A DNA stretch of 64,000 bases from Triticum aestivum. Taxonomy: Eukaryota; Streptophyta; Magnoliopsida; Poales; Poaceae. The position numbers and the translations under genes were made by a program. The notes under the pieces were generated by a model that searched no databases, was not told the origin of the DNA, and saw only the letters and a list, made by a program, of their open reading frames with translations. Of this stretch, positions 51,201 through 60,071 are shown one piece after another. The stretch covers positions 353,201,114-353,265,113 of the forward strand of contig NC_057808.1 in the NCBI RefSeq assembly GCF_018294505.1, in the 5' to 3' direction. Positions within the stretch are counted from its first letter, which is position 1, and each line of letters opens with the position of its first letter.

Positions 51201-51270
51201 GAAGACACCTCTAGACCCGGAGCACCCGGAGAGGTTCGCCGTGATTGGGGCGAACATGGACAGTAAATAG
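48079..51270 (+). CDS. Gag-protease of element D
   Basis: One open frame of 1063 codons ends at TAG (51268-51270). The first ATG of the frame (48079) lies 178 nt inside the LTR and the frame stays open through the primer-binding site; translation may instead start at a later ATG, such as 48545. The N-terminal third is acidic and coiled-coil-like. The Retrotrans_gag domain lies near 49600-49960 (KYVPLMLQGTARTWLNSL, DYLTRWAELRNSC). A zinc-binding motif (CKFHSG...NHTTRKCHWL) is near 50266-50325, and an aspartic protease with LIDGGSSIDILY (Asp at 50689) follows. Gag packages the genomic RNA and the protease cuts the polyprotein. The frame is otherwise undamaged. Confidence 0.88.
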   Translation: MRRPRRAGLWVLSPRRAPNLGKIRRRACLRLIPFPGTGDVLLAPTMISHPLAYVAPTTRHLAPTVGPGAPSSGDLFWTGTLFLPRERSQPAAPDGVCLNALQGVDDACAASRLADLLGETRISDEPASDADTDYPESRLVSLLDQLHVSSEPAADMESVGSTDPMLIDSDTASLDAYPSDVVVFDDPLPRADSGSSAVTEVLVISHVSNSGKNARDAQQAAMHDLSVPIPADADAKTLEARRLALIAEGKKIASMRRLTEAHQREVDRAAFGTPPPSGPSRAGFVQKRGAAVASMLGADRPVYATLLENLRAAQAAAEELNGLGADELPYMTRRIQQLIDAAAERHEAGTRADSHPTRREHAATSRSLTASGARQKKDKEPAASRSRTRITIERDADGRPRAVEHQGNPPPPPPQRERRLTPPPVTHPTLGDRLGRREGVGENDARHRIDRLARSLALEEEDDVGPPCFGPRIRDEPFPKGFSLPRDTPKYNGSVKPEDWLIDYSTAVSIANGNRHVAVKYVPLMLQGTARTWLNSLKPYSINSWRYFTEVFVRNFTSTYKRPPKPRQLSLCVQGPNESTRDYLTRWAELRNSCEGVHEVQAIEYFTAGCREGTLLKHRLLCDEPATLDELLVIADKYATADSSMKTELRVDASGKVVAPAPKQPAGDPNRRPYQNDHKRKGPMPTSSSRQVATVEDEQPEERPAPKKKGGRPPWQPSFSYEQALDAPCKFHSGAKPSNHTTRKCHWLTRITKGEGMVPPPPPGPPPPAPQQPAARPAVGAIQDEFPEAHDAYVVFTSQVDDKRSRRWQHQEVNAVASSTAEFMHWSENPISWSQADHPEVMPSPGSYAMVLDVTLATERRAARFSRVLIDGGSSIDILYHDTMDKLNIKAKQLMPSRTVFHGIVPGLSCSPIGKIKMDVLFGDKDHFRREAIWFEVVDLESPYHALLGRPALAKFMVVPHYAYLKMKMPSSKGIITVAGDYKKSIECAMASSRLAESLVVAEEKKMLERVVAMAGKQPALSPNPKDCDAQGSFQPAKETKKTPLDPEHPERFAVIGANMDSK
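48260..48276 (+). promoter_or_regulatory. Primer-binding site of element D
   Basis: The sequence tggcgcccaccgtgggg starts two bases after the 5' LTR and begins TGG, the complement of a tRNA CCA end. The same site is present in reverse beside the host 5' LTR (near 62585-62602). I do not assign the primer tRNA. Confidence 0.75.
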
Positions 51271-54200
51271 GAAGGCGAGCTCGTCGACTTCCTCCGTGAG
51301 AATCGAGACATCTTTGCATGGTCCCCAAAGGACATGCCGGGTGTCCCGAAGGATTTCGCCGAGCACAAATTACATGTCCGAGCTGATGCGAAGCCGGTCA
51401 AGCAACCCCTCCGCCGACTATCAGAAGAGAAGCGAAGAATCATGGGAGAAGAGATAGCCCGGCTCCTTGCAGCCGGCTTCATCATGGAAGTGTTCTTTCC
51501 AGAATGGCTTGCCAATCCAGTTCTGGTTTTGAAGAAGAATAACAAGTGGCGCATGTGTATAGACTACACAAGTTTGAACAAGGCCTGCCCAAAGGATCCG
51601 TTTGCTTTGCCGCGGATTGACCAAGTGATAGACTCCACAGCCGGATGCGAGCTGTTAAGTTTTTTGGATGCATACTCAGGGTATCATCAGATCAAGTTGG
51701 ACCCGGCTGACCGCCTGAAGACTGCCTTCATCACACCCTTTGGAGCTTTCTGCTACCTGACAATGACATTTGGCTTGAGAAATGCCGGTGCCACTTTTCA
51801 GCGTTGCATGCAGAAATGTCTCTTGAAACAACTCGGCAGAAATGCCCACGTCTACGTAGACGACATTGTGGTGAAGACAGAGAAGCGCGGTACCTTGCTG
51901 GAAGACCTGAAGGAAACATTTGCCAACTTGCGCCGATTCCAGATCAAGCTCAACCCCGAGAAGTGCGTGTTCGGAGTGCCAGCCGGCCAGCTGCTAGGCT
52001 TCTTGGTCTCCGAACGCGGCATTGAGTGCAACCCTGTCAAGATCAAGGCCATCGAGAGGATGGAGATTCCCACCAAGCTGCGAGATGTGCAGAAGTTCAC
52101 TGGCTGCTTAGCCTCCCTGAACCGTTTTATCAGCCGACTAGGAGAGAAGGCTCTCCCCCTGTACCGACTCATGAAGAAGTCCACTCACTTTGAGTGGAAC
52201 GATCAAGCCGACCAAGCCTTCCACGAGTTGAAGAAAATGTTGACCACTCCGCCTGTCCTGGCTGCGCCGACTGAGAAGGAGCCCATGCTCCTCTACATCG
52301 CCGCGACAAGCCTAGTCGTCAGCACTGTTGTTGTGGTCCAGCGCCCGGAGGAAGGCCGAGCCCAGCTGGTCCAGAGGCCGGTCTACTACCTCAGCGAAGT
52401 ACTGTCCAGCTCAAAGCAAAACTACCCGCACTACCAGAAGATGTGCTATGGGGTGTACTTTGCTGCCAAGAAATTGAAGCCCTACTTCCAAGAGCACCCC
52501 ATCACGGTCGTGTGCACCGCCCCGCTCGCCGAGATCATAGGAAGCCGGGATGCATCCGGCCGGGTGGCCAAATGGGCCATTGCCTTGGCGCCCTACACGA
52601 TTTTCTATCAACCCCGCACCGCCATCAAGTCACAAGCATTGGCCGACTTCCTCGTCGACTGGGCCGAGACCCAGTACTTACCGCCGGCTCCCGACTCTAC
52701 CCATTGGCGGATGCACTTTGACGGGTCCAAGATGCGCACTGGCTTGGGAGCCGGCATCGTCCTCACCTCTCCCAAAGGCGACAAGCTCAAGTACACGCTG
52801 CAGATCCACTTCGCCGCCTCCAACAACGTGGCCGAGTACGAGGCGCTCGTACATGGGCTCCGGCTAGCCAAAGAGCTCGGCATACGCCGGATCCTGTGCT
52901 ACGGCGACTCAGACCTGGTGGTCCAGCAATCATCTGGCGACTGGGACGCCAAGGACGCGAACATGGCGAGCTACCGCTTCCTCGTCCAGCAGATGAGCGG
53001 ATACTTCGAAGGGTGCGAGTTCCTTCACGTGCCAAGGGCCGACAACAACCAAGCAGATGCCCTAGCACGGACCGGCTCCACCCGACAAGCCATACCGACT
53101 GGCGTCTCCCTCCAGCGCCTCCTCAAGCCGTCCATCAAGCCGTCTCCAGAGTCGGACTCCATCTTCGTACCGCCTGCACCAGAAACAGCCGGATCCGGCT
53201 CAAGAAATCCCGCAGGCGGCACGGGGACTTCGACGATTGCCCCGGGGACTGACGTAGTCGCACCCGGCCCGGGGACTGCAGCAGTCGGCCCGGGGACTAC
53301 AACGACACAAGAAGCGGTGGTCGACTCCAATGCAACACCCAACCCACCCACCCGAGTCATGGTGGCCACATTAACAGCAGAAGAAGTCACAGCTCCCTCA
53401 TGGGCCCAGCCCATCCTCAAGTTCCTAGTCAGCAGAGAGCTGCCGGCTGATGAGATCTCAGCAAGACTAGTGCAACAACGAGCCGCAGCATACACAATAA
53501 TCAACAGGGAGCTTGTGAAGCGCAGCGTCATTGGAGTCTTCCAGCGTTGCGTCGAGCCAGAAAAAGGAGTGGCGATCCTCAAAGACATCCACCAAGGCGA
53601 ATGCGGCCATCACGCTGCCTCAAGATCTCTCGTGGCCAAGGCTTTCCTCCATGGTTTCTTCTGGCCGACTGCCTTAGAGGATGCTAAAGAAATAGTCAAG
53701 AGCTGCAGAGGATGTCAAGTCTTCAGTTCCAAACAACACCTGCCGGCTTCTGCCCTCAAGACCATTCCCCTCACCTGGCCTTTTGCCGTCTGGGGACTGG
53801 ACATGGTGGGCCCTTTCAAGACAGCCCGCGGTGGCATGACACATCTACTCGTTGTTGTGGACAAGTTCACAAAGTGGATCGAAGCCAAGCCGATTAAGAA
53901 GCTGAATGGGCCGACTGCCGTGACATTCATCACCGACATCACTACTCGGTACGGCGTGCCGCACAGCATCATCACCGACAACGGCACGAACTTCGCCAAA
54001 GGCGCACTGGCACGTTTCTGCGCGACGCAGGGCATCCGACTGGACTTAGCGTCCGTTGCCCACCCGCAGTCAAACGGCCAGGTCGAGCGAGCAAATGGAC
54101 TTATCCTCTCCGGCATCAAGCCCCGACTGGTTGTACCACTGGAGCGATCGGCCGGCTGCTGGCTCGAAGAGCTGTCGGCTGTCCTCTGGAGTCTGCGCAC

Positions 54201-54666
54201 TACACCCAACAAGTCAACCGGCTTCACTCCATTCTTCCTTGTGTACGGTGCCGAGGCTGTCATCCCAACAGACATCGAGTTCGACTCGCCTCGGATCACC
54301 ATGTACACGGAGCAGGAAGCCAAAGAAGCAAGAGAAGACGGCGTCGACCTACTGGAAGAAGGCCGGCTGTTAGCCCTCAGCCGGTCCGCCATCTACCAGC
54401 AAGGCCTGCGCCGCTACTACAACCGCAAGGTCAAGCCAAGATCCTTCCAAGAGGGCGACCTTGTGCTCCGGCTGATCCAGCGAACAGCCGGCCAGCACAA
54501 GCTCTCGGCCCCTTGGGAAGGCCCCTTCATCGTCAGCAAGGCACTCGGCAATGACTCCTACTACTTGATCGACGCGCAAAAACCAAGAGCACGCAAGAGA
54601 GACGACTCCGGCAAGGAGTCGGAGCGACCATGGAACGCAAACCTCCTAAGACGATTTTACAGCTGA
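51271..54666 (+). CDS. Pol of element D: RT, two RNase H domains, integrase
   Basis: The frame is the same as gag-protease and starts directly after its TAG; the first internal ATG is at 51334. Reverse transcriptase has YVDD at 51853-51864. The first RNase H reads LLYIAATS at 52288-52311, without the usual catalytic Asp. A second, archaeal-type RNase H follows, with HFDGSKM (Asp at 52720), EYEAL, YGDSDLV and NQADALA intact. A Pro/Gly-rich linker (53160-53340) leads to integrase with an HHCC zinc finger (about 53586-53717) and a D,D(35)E core: Asp at 53800, Asp at 53977, Glu at 54085. The order RT-RH-INT is Ty3/gypsy and the second RNase H marks the Tat lineage. Expression would require readthrough of the TAG or internal initiation. 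Confidence 0.9.
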   Translation, partial: EGELVDFLRENRDIFAWSPKDMPGVPKDFAEHKLHVRADAKPVKQPLRRLSEEKRRIMGEEIARLLAAGFIMEVFFPEWLANPVLVLKKNNKWRMCIDYTSLNKACPKDPFALPRIDQVIDSTAGCELLSFLDAYSGYHQIKLDPADRLKTAFITPFGAFCYLTMTFGLRNAGATFQRCMQKCLLKQLGRNAHVYVDDIVVKTEKRGTLLEDLKETFANLRRFQIKLNPEKCVFGVPAGQLLGFLVSERGIECNPVKIKAIERMEIPTKLRDVQKFTGCLASLNRFISRLGEKALPLYRLMKKSTHFEWNDQADQAFHELKKMLTTPPVLAAPTEKEPMLLYIAATSLVVSTVVVVQRPEEGRAQLVQRPVYYLSEVLSSSKQNYPHYQKMCYGVYFAAKKLKPYFQEHPITVVCTAPLAEIIGSRDASGRVAKWAIALAPYTIFYQPRTAIKSQALADFLVDWAETQYLPPAPDSTHWRMHFDGSKMRTGLGAGIVLTSPKGDKLKYTLQIHFAASNNVAEYEALVHGLRLAKELGIRRILCYGDSDLVVQQSSGDWDAKDANMASYRFLVQQMSGYFEGCEFLHVPRADNNQADALARTGSTRQAIPTGVSLQRLLKPSIKPSPESDSIFVPPAPETAGSGSRNPAGGTGTSTIAPGTDVVAPGPGTAAVGPGTTTTQEAVVDSNATPNPPTRVMVATLTAEEVTAPSWAQPILKFLVSRELPADEISARLVQQRAAAYTIINRELVKRSVIGVFQRCVEPEKGVAILKDIHQGECGHHAASRSLVAKAFLHGFFWPTALEDAKEIVKSCRGCQVFSSKQHLPASALKTIPLTWPFAVWGLDMVGPFKTARGGMTHLLVVVDKFTKWIEAKPIKKLNGPTAVTFITDITTRYGVPHSIITDNGTNFAKGALARFCATQGIRLDLASVAHPQSNGQVERANGLILSGIKPRLVVPLERSAGCWLEELSAVLWSLRTTPNKSTGFTPFFLVYGAEAVIPTDIEFDSPRITMYTEQEAKEAREDGVDLLEEGRLLALSRSAIYQQGLRRYYNRKVKPRSFQEGDLVLRLIQRTAGQHKLSAPWEGPFIVSKALGNDSYYLIDAQKPRARKRDDSGKESERPWNANLLRRFYS

Positions 54667-55458
54667 AAAGCAGTATGTATCACGCTCCCCTTTTGTATTA
54701 AGTACAAACCAACAGGCCCCCCGAACAGTACTCGGGGACTGCCTTTTATTTATCTATGAATGACGAGTATCATATCCATGAATGTATTATTACATTTTGA
54801 ATTTTTGTCCGGCACCGGGTTCGACTAGTCGGCCCGGGGACTGGCCGCCTTGAGCTATATCGAAAGTCCTTCCTAAAGTCAGCAAAGTAGTGCGCCGGCT
54901 CCCGAGTCCTCCTTTGTTGAAAGTCGCAGCTCAAAGAACTGACTGTCCGACTAGCAAGAGGAAAGACAGAAAGGACGCCCACACGAAAAACGGCTAAGGA
55001 ACAACTAACCTATATAGCAAAGAGACGGCCTCCATATACGCCTGCCGGCTGTCAAAGCAGCCGGCTAGCCGGCTTCCTAAAAAACTTAGCTTAAGTCCGG
55101 CAGAGCTAAAAGTACTCCCCCCTCCCCAATCGGCCAGGCACTCCCCGGCTACAGATTGCAGAGCAACTGTTTGACTAGGGAGGCGGCAACCAAGGGAGGG
55201 CGGCAAAGGAAAAAAAAGCAGAAGGACAAAAAGCGAAAGTACAAGGAAAGACCGATTGCATAACTTATATACATAAAGCCGCCCACAGGCCGGCAACAGA
55301 CTTGAGTTTGAATACACCCAGTGGGTGGAATTGTGCAGACTTAACCAAACATTGTTCAAAAGCAACAAGACAGGAAAATGAAAGAAAGAAGACTAGGGCA
55401 CGACACGAAGGCCGAGCTGGTCGGTGAAGGCGACCTCGCCGGCTGAAGGAGTGGCCGC
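54667..55458. other. Spacer between pol and the antisense gene in D
   Basis: About 790 bp without a coding domain separate two convergent genes, pol ending at 54666 and the antisense gene ending at 55459. It holds two ggggact motifs (ctcggggactgcc at 54731; cccggggactgg near 54834). It would contain the 3' ends of both transcripts. Confidence 0.55.
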
Positions 55459-58400
55459 CTAGCTGGTCCCGGCTTGACCGCCTCCTGCGGCAGGAGACGC
55501 ACTCGCACGCGACGTAGTGCTGGAGGCGCGGTCAGGCTGGCCGGCTACTCCGCCAGCCGGCTCGGCATCTTCACCCTCCTCCTCCTCTTCGCCCTCGTCG
55601 CTGGAGTCGATCTCCTCCGCCGAGTCCTTGCCGTACGCCGGGTCCAGCCCGAACCAATCTTCCGGCTGGGCGCCTCCATTGTCGTCCACCTCGGGGGCGA
55701 AGACGTTGGTGTCGGTGTAGTCGGCGATCGCTGAAGCCCGCCGAATGATGGCCGGCCGCGCCGGCTCCAGCTCTGTGTCGGCTTGCTGCCGCCAGGTAGC
55801 CAGCTGGTCAAGGTTCAGGCCGGGATACCAGGCCTTGACGAACTCCAGCGCCCGCCTGGCGCCGGAGCGAGCCGCCGACGCCTTCCAAGCCTCGAAGCGG
55901 CCGACTGCCACCTCCAGCCAGTCGGCGGTCCGACTGGGGGTGCGAGGGACCAATTGGCCGGGCCAGAGGGCGGCCAAGACCTGCAACCCGGCACGCTGAA
56001 GCCGGCGGAGCAGCCTGTGAGCCGGCTGGATGCGAGCCTGGATCGCCAGGAGCTGTTCCTCCAGCGAGCGGCCGGCGGTTGGCGAGATCTCGAAGCCGGC
56101 TTGCCTCTTCGCCTGGCGACGGGCTTCGATGGCCTGGTTGGCGGCAGTTGAATAGCCAGGGAAGTACTCTGCGCGAAGAAGAAAAGAAAAGAAGAACACC
56201 AAAATCAGAAAAACAAGTCAAAGTGGCAGATGGCAAGAAAGGACGAAGGGGTAGACGACTTACCGTCAACCAGATCCTCGATCTGGCCATAGCCGGAAAC
56301 CAGAGTCTGCCTGGCCTCTGCCCAGCCGGCCGCCTCCGTCTCGAACTTGGCCTGGAGGGTGGCTTCGCGATCCTGCGCAGCCTTCAGCGCCGCCTTGTGG
56401 CCTTCCTCCTGGTCGGCCAGCTTCTTGACCAGGCGGTCACGCTCCTGCACCAAGGCAGCGAGCTCCGTGTCCTTGGCACGAAGAGCAGTCTGGGACTCCC
56501 CCAGCTGTGCCCTCAGACTGGCGTTGGCCGCTGCAGAGACGGCAGAAGAAGAAGAACAATAAGAAATCATCAAGGAAGATCCAAGCCGACTGCTGAGCAG
56601 TCGGCCTGAATCTCGGGGACTACACCCAGTGGGTGCGCCGACGCGCCCCCACATGAGATAAAGATCAAGTCACATACCTCGGCTCTCAGTAAGATCGGCG
56701 GTCTTCTGAGTCAGCTCCCGAGCCTGGGAGTTGAAGGCGGCCGCTCGGAGGTTGTGGTAGTCCTGCAAGACGGACAGAAGACCGAAGTGAGAACAAAAAC
56801 AGCAAAAACAAAATCTCCAAGAAGTTCGAAGCCGCCTGCTCAGCAGCCGACTCGGAACTCGGGGACTACACCCAGTGGGTGCGCTGACGCGCCCCCACGA
56901 GAGAAATCAAGATCAAGAAGAGAAATCAAGATCAAGAAAGAACAAGATGGGAATACTAACCCGGATGGCTGCCCGCGTTGCGAGGAATTCGTCGGTGAAC
57001 TGCCTCAGCGCCGCGGCTTGGCTCTGGAGCCGGGTCCGGACGTCTTGTGCGGCGACGTTCACCACGGCTGTCCCTCCGCCTGGCGTCCACCCCGAGGTAG
57101 CGCTGGTCGCCTCCACGTCTCGGGCCGACGAGCTGGAGCCCACGGCCGGCTGTGGCTCCGACGCGGCCTTCTGTGGCTCCGACACGGCCTTCCCTGCACG
57201 CCGGCTTGGCGGAACTCGGACCGCCACCTCAGCCCCCGCGGCTGGCTCGCCCTCCGCCGACTGTGTGGGCGCAGGCTCAGGCTGGCGGCCTTGGGCTGCC
57301 CTAGTCGGAGGAGTCGGCTCCGGCGCCTTCTCCAGGATGATGACGTCGTCGCCGCTTCCTCCCAGCCCCGGCTGGGAACCGCTGGCTCCCCCTGGCGAGG
57401 GATCCACGTCCCCTGGCGCCATGGTGCGCAGGGGGGTGACCATCAAAGCCTCCCCTACCGCCGCCTCGGCCTCGGCCTCTGCCTGGGCCTTGGCTGCGGC
57501 CTCGGCGAGCGCCTTCGCCGCTTCCTCCTCCCGAGCTGCCTGGGCGGCGTCTGCCTTCTGCGCCTCCGCCTCCCGCGCTTCCTGCTCCTCCCACACCTCC
57601 CGCGCGTTCCTTTCCGTCGCCTCCAGGAGGGCGGCGCGGGGATCTACGCGGCGGGTGGTGCTCCCAGAGCCCCCTGGCGATTCGACGACGGAGCCGGCAG
57701 CCGCCCGCTCAAGAGACAGCGGAGCTCTGACCGTTGTAAAAGAAGACGAAGGTTCAAGAACCACCAAAGGAAAGAAAGAAGGAGAGTACATAGAAAGAGA
57801 GAACTTACGCCGATACAGTCTGCGGCTGCTTCACCACTTTGCGGAAGCGAGCCGCCTTCGCGGCCGCCTCTTCCCGCCTGGTGGCTGCCGCCCCACCCCT
57901 GGGCTTCTTCGTCCGGCTGCCGAACAAGCCCTGGGCGGCGCGACGTTTCTGGCCTCTACCCCGAGCAGGCTGCGCGCCGGAGGAGCCCGCGCCGCGTCCG
58001 GATGACGGCTGGCGGTGCCGGACGGCTTCGGCTTCGTCCTCGTCCAGCCAGTCGTCGAAGGTAGCGGTGAACCCGGAGCCGCCTGCTTCGCCGCTGGCTT
58101 GGCCACCGGCCGGCTCGACGGCGTCCTCCATATGGACCGCCCCCAGGTCGGGATCTTCCTGGTCGTGCTCGGTCCGATCGGGGACGAAGCGGCGCTCCAC
58201 GTCTGTCCCGCCGGCCGGCCGAAGCAGAGGACCCTGCCAAAAGAACGAGCCGACTGAGTTAGAGTCGGCCCAGAAGAACTCGGCGACAAGGCTGAGAGAG
58301 AGAGAGAAAAAGACATGAGGGAAGCGTACCGCAGGCGGAGGATTGGCACGGCTATATGGCTCCTTGCCAAATTGCCAGTCTTCAGAAAGTTGGCAGTTGG

Positions 58401-59232
58401 CGAGGTAATTCACCATGTCGGCGGCGTCGTGCTGCGGCATCTTCCGGGTGCACAGTCGGCTCGGATCGAGCTGGCTGCTCATCTGACAGATCAGATGAGG
58501 CCGGCTCTGGAGCGGAAGAACCCGACGCATGACGAACGCGGCCAGGAGGTCGGGCCCCGTCAGGCCCTCCGACTGGACCATCACCCGCAGTCGGGCGATG
58601 GCGGCGTTTCCTGCCTGCGACAGCGTCACGGCCCGGAAGGACCACTGGGGCAGCCTGCCCGCCGGTGGGCCGGCTACGTAAGCCGGCAAGTTGAGGTAGT
58701 CGCCCCGGGGAGCGATGCTCCGCACGTAGAAGTATGACTTCTGCCACTTCTTCACCGATTGGATCAGCGTGATGATGGGGAAGGGGTTGTCGGCGCCTGA
58801 TCTCCGCGACGCGATGAAGGTGCCAGTCTGAGCCGGCACGCCCCGCACGCGCGTACCCAGCTTCGACTGGAAGAGCTCCCCCCAGAGCTCAAGGGTGGGG
58901 AGGACGCCGAGATAGCCCTCGCACAGGGTGACGAAGGCAGACAGCAGCACCACCGCGTTGGGGGTAAGATGGTGCGACTGGAGCTGATAGAATTCCAGCC
59001 AGGAGCGGAAGAAGGCGCTCACTGGCAGGCCGAAGCCGCGCAGGAAGTGTGAGCGGAAGACCACCCGCTCGCCCTCCCGCGGCGCCGGCCTGATTTCCTT
59101 CTCCGGCGCGAGGCGGACCTCCACTTTGTCCGCGCTGGGCAGGCGCCGCGTGTCGCGGAGGAAGTCGATGTGGTCGTCATGGACGTTGGAGCCATCCCAA
59201 TCCCCGCCAAGCTGCTCTACGTGGGGAGGCAT
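55459..59232 (-). CDS. Antisense six-exon gene of element D (PF04195-like, coiled coil, acidic tail)
   Basis: Exons on the minus strand are 59232-58330, 58233-57809, 57726-56961, 56762-56678, 56530-56264 and 56168-55459. They total 3156 nt in one frame (1051 aa), every intron GT-AG with matching phase. Exon 1 (residues 1-301) is the putative gypsy-type transposon domain (VVFRSHFLRGFGLPVSAF, LVTLCEGYLGVLPT-like). Exon 2 ends in basic stretches resembling nuclear signals (GQKRRA, TKKPRGG). Exons 3 and 5 are long Ala/Glu/Lys coiled coils, and exon 6 ends in an acidic run. Intron 1 is 96 nt without a stop, so retention would stay in frame. The start at 59232 matches the host copy's MPP, but the frame is open upstream into the N gap, so the true start is uncertain. 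Role unknown. Confidence 0.78.
56585..56652. repeat. Hairpin cassette, intron 4 of the D antisense gene
   Basis: The block contains gccgactgct, one base, then its exact complement agcagtcggc, followed by tctcggggactacacccagt and gcgccgacgcgcccc. The position corresponds to the cassettes in intron 4 of the host copy. Confidence 0.8.
56831..56898. repeat. Hairpin cassette, intron 3 of the D antisense gene
   Basis: This has the same layout as in intron 4: a gccgcctgctcagcagccga palindrome, then ctcggggactacacccagtg and gcgctgacgcgcccc. It lies in the intron matching 37937-38104 of the host copy. Confidence 0.78.
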
Positions 59233-59315
59233 GGCGGAATCTAGCACGGCGGCGGAGGAGCGTGCGGAGGAAGAGCGCGGCGGCGAGGCGCTGTCGCGAG
59301 AACGAGCAAGGCAAG

Positions 59316-59800
59316 NNNNNNNNNNNNNNNNNNNNNNNNNNNNNNNNNNNNNNNNNNNNNNNNNNNNNNNNNNNNNNNNNNNNNNNNNNNNNNNNNNNNN
59401 NNNNNNNNNNNNNNNNNNNNNNNNNNNNNNNNNNNNNNNNNNNNNNNNNNNNNNNNNNNNNNNNNNNNNNNNNNNNNNNNNNNNNNNNNNNNNNNNNNNN
59501 NNNNNNNNNNNNNNNNNNNNNNNNNNNNNNNNNNNNNNNNNNNNNNNNNNNNNNNNNNNNNNNNNNNNNNNNNNNNNNNNNNNNNNNNNNNNNNNNNNNN
59601 NNNNNNNNNNNNNNNNNNNNNNNNNNNNNNNNNNNNNNNNNNNNNNNNNNNNNNNNNNNNNNNNNNNNNNNNNNNNNNNNNNNNNNNNNNNNNNNNNNNN
59701 NNNNNNNNNNNNNNNNNNNNNNNNNNNNNNNNNNNNNNNNNNNNNNNNNNNNNNNNNNNNNNNNNNNNNNNNNNNNNNNNNNNNNNNNNNNNNNNNNNNN
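59316..59800. other. Assembly gap (485 Ns)
   Basis: The run of N hides the region between the antisense gene start and the polypurine tract of D. By analogy with the host copy it should contain the antisense promoter and possibly the true start codon. The real length is unknown. Open frames that cross it are not evidence of coding. Confidence 0.98.
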
Positions 59801-60057
59801 CGGACGTGGCGGGCCCCCTCCCTGTGGCGACGTCCCGTCACGCGCGTGGGCTGGCAGGCTTTCCGGCCACGTGGCACGCCGACGGCCCGTGGCCGGCCTG
59901 CGGCCCGGTGCACGCGCCAGCGGGTTCCCGCCCTCCGACTCCAGAAGATCTCGACTCAGGCGGCGCGCCTGACCAAGGCCGGCTCCCAGATGCCGGCTTG
60001 TCACGATAGGAACCTGTTCGAGCTTCTCGAACCCCACTCCACCTCGAAGCCCGATCA

Positions 60058-60071
60058 GCTTCGGGGACTAC
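60058..60071 (+). promoter_or_regulatory. Polypurine tract of element D
   Basis: The sequence gcttcggggactac lies immediately before the 3' LTR and would prime plus-strand DNA synthesis. The complement stands beside the host 3' LTR at 15266-15282. Confidence 0.7.

Noticed and set aside
56754..58064. Long plus-strand frames (436 and 376 codons) over the antisense gene of D
   Set aside because: They are shadows of exons 2 and 3, whose minus-strand frame is conserved in the host copy while these are not.
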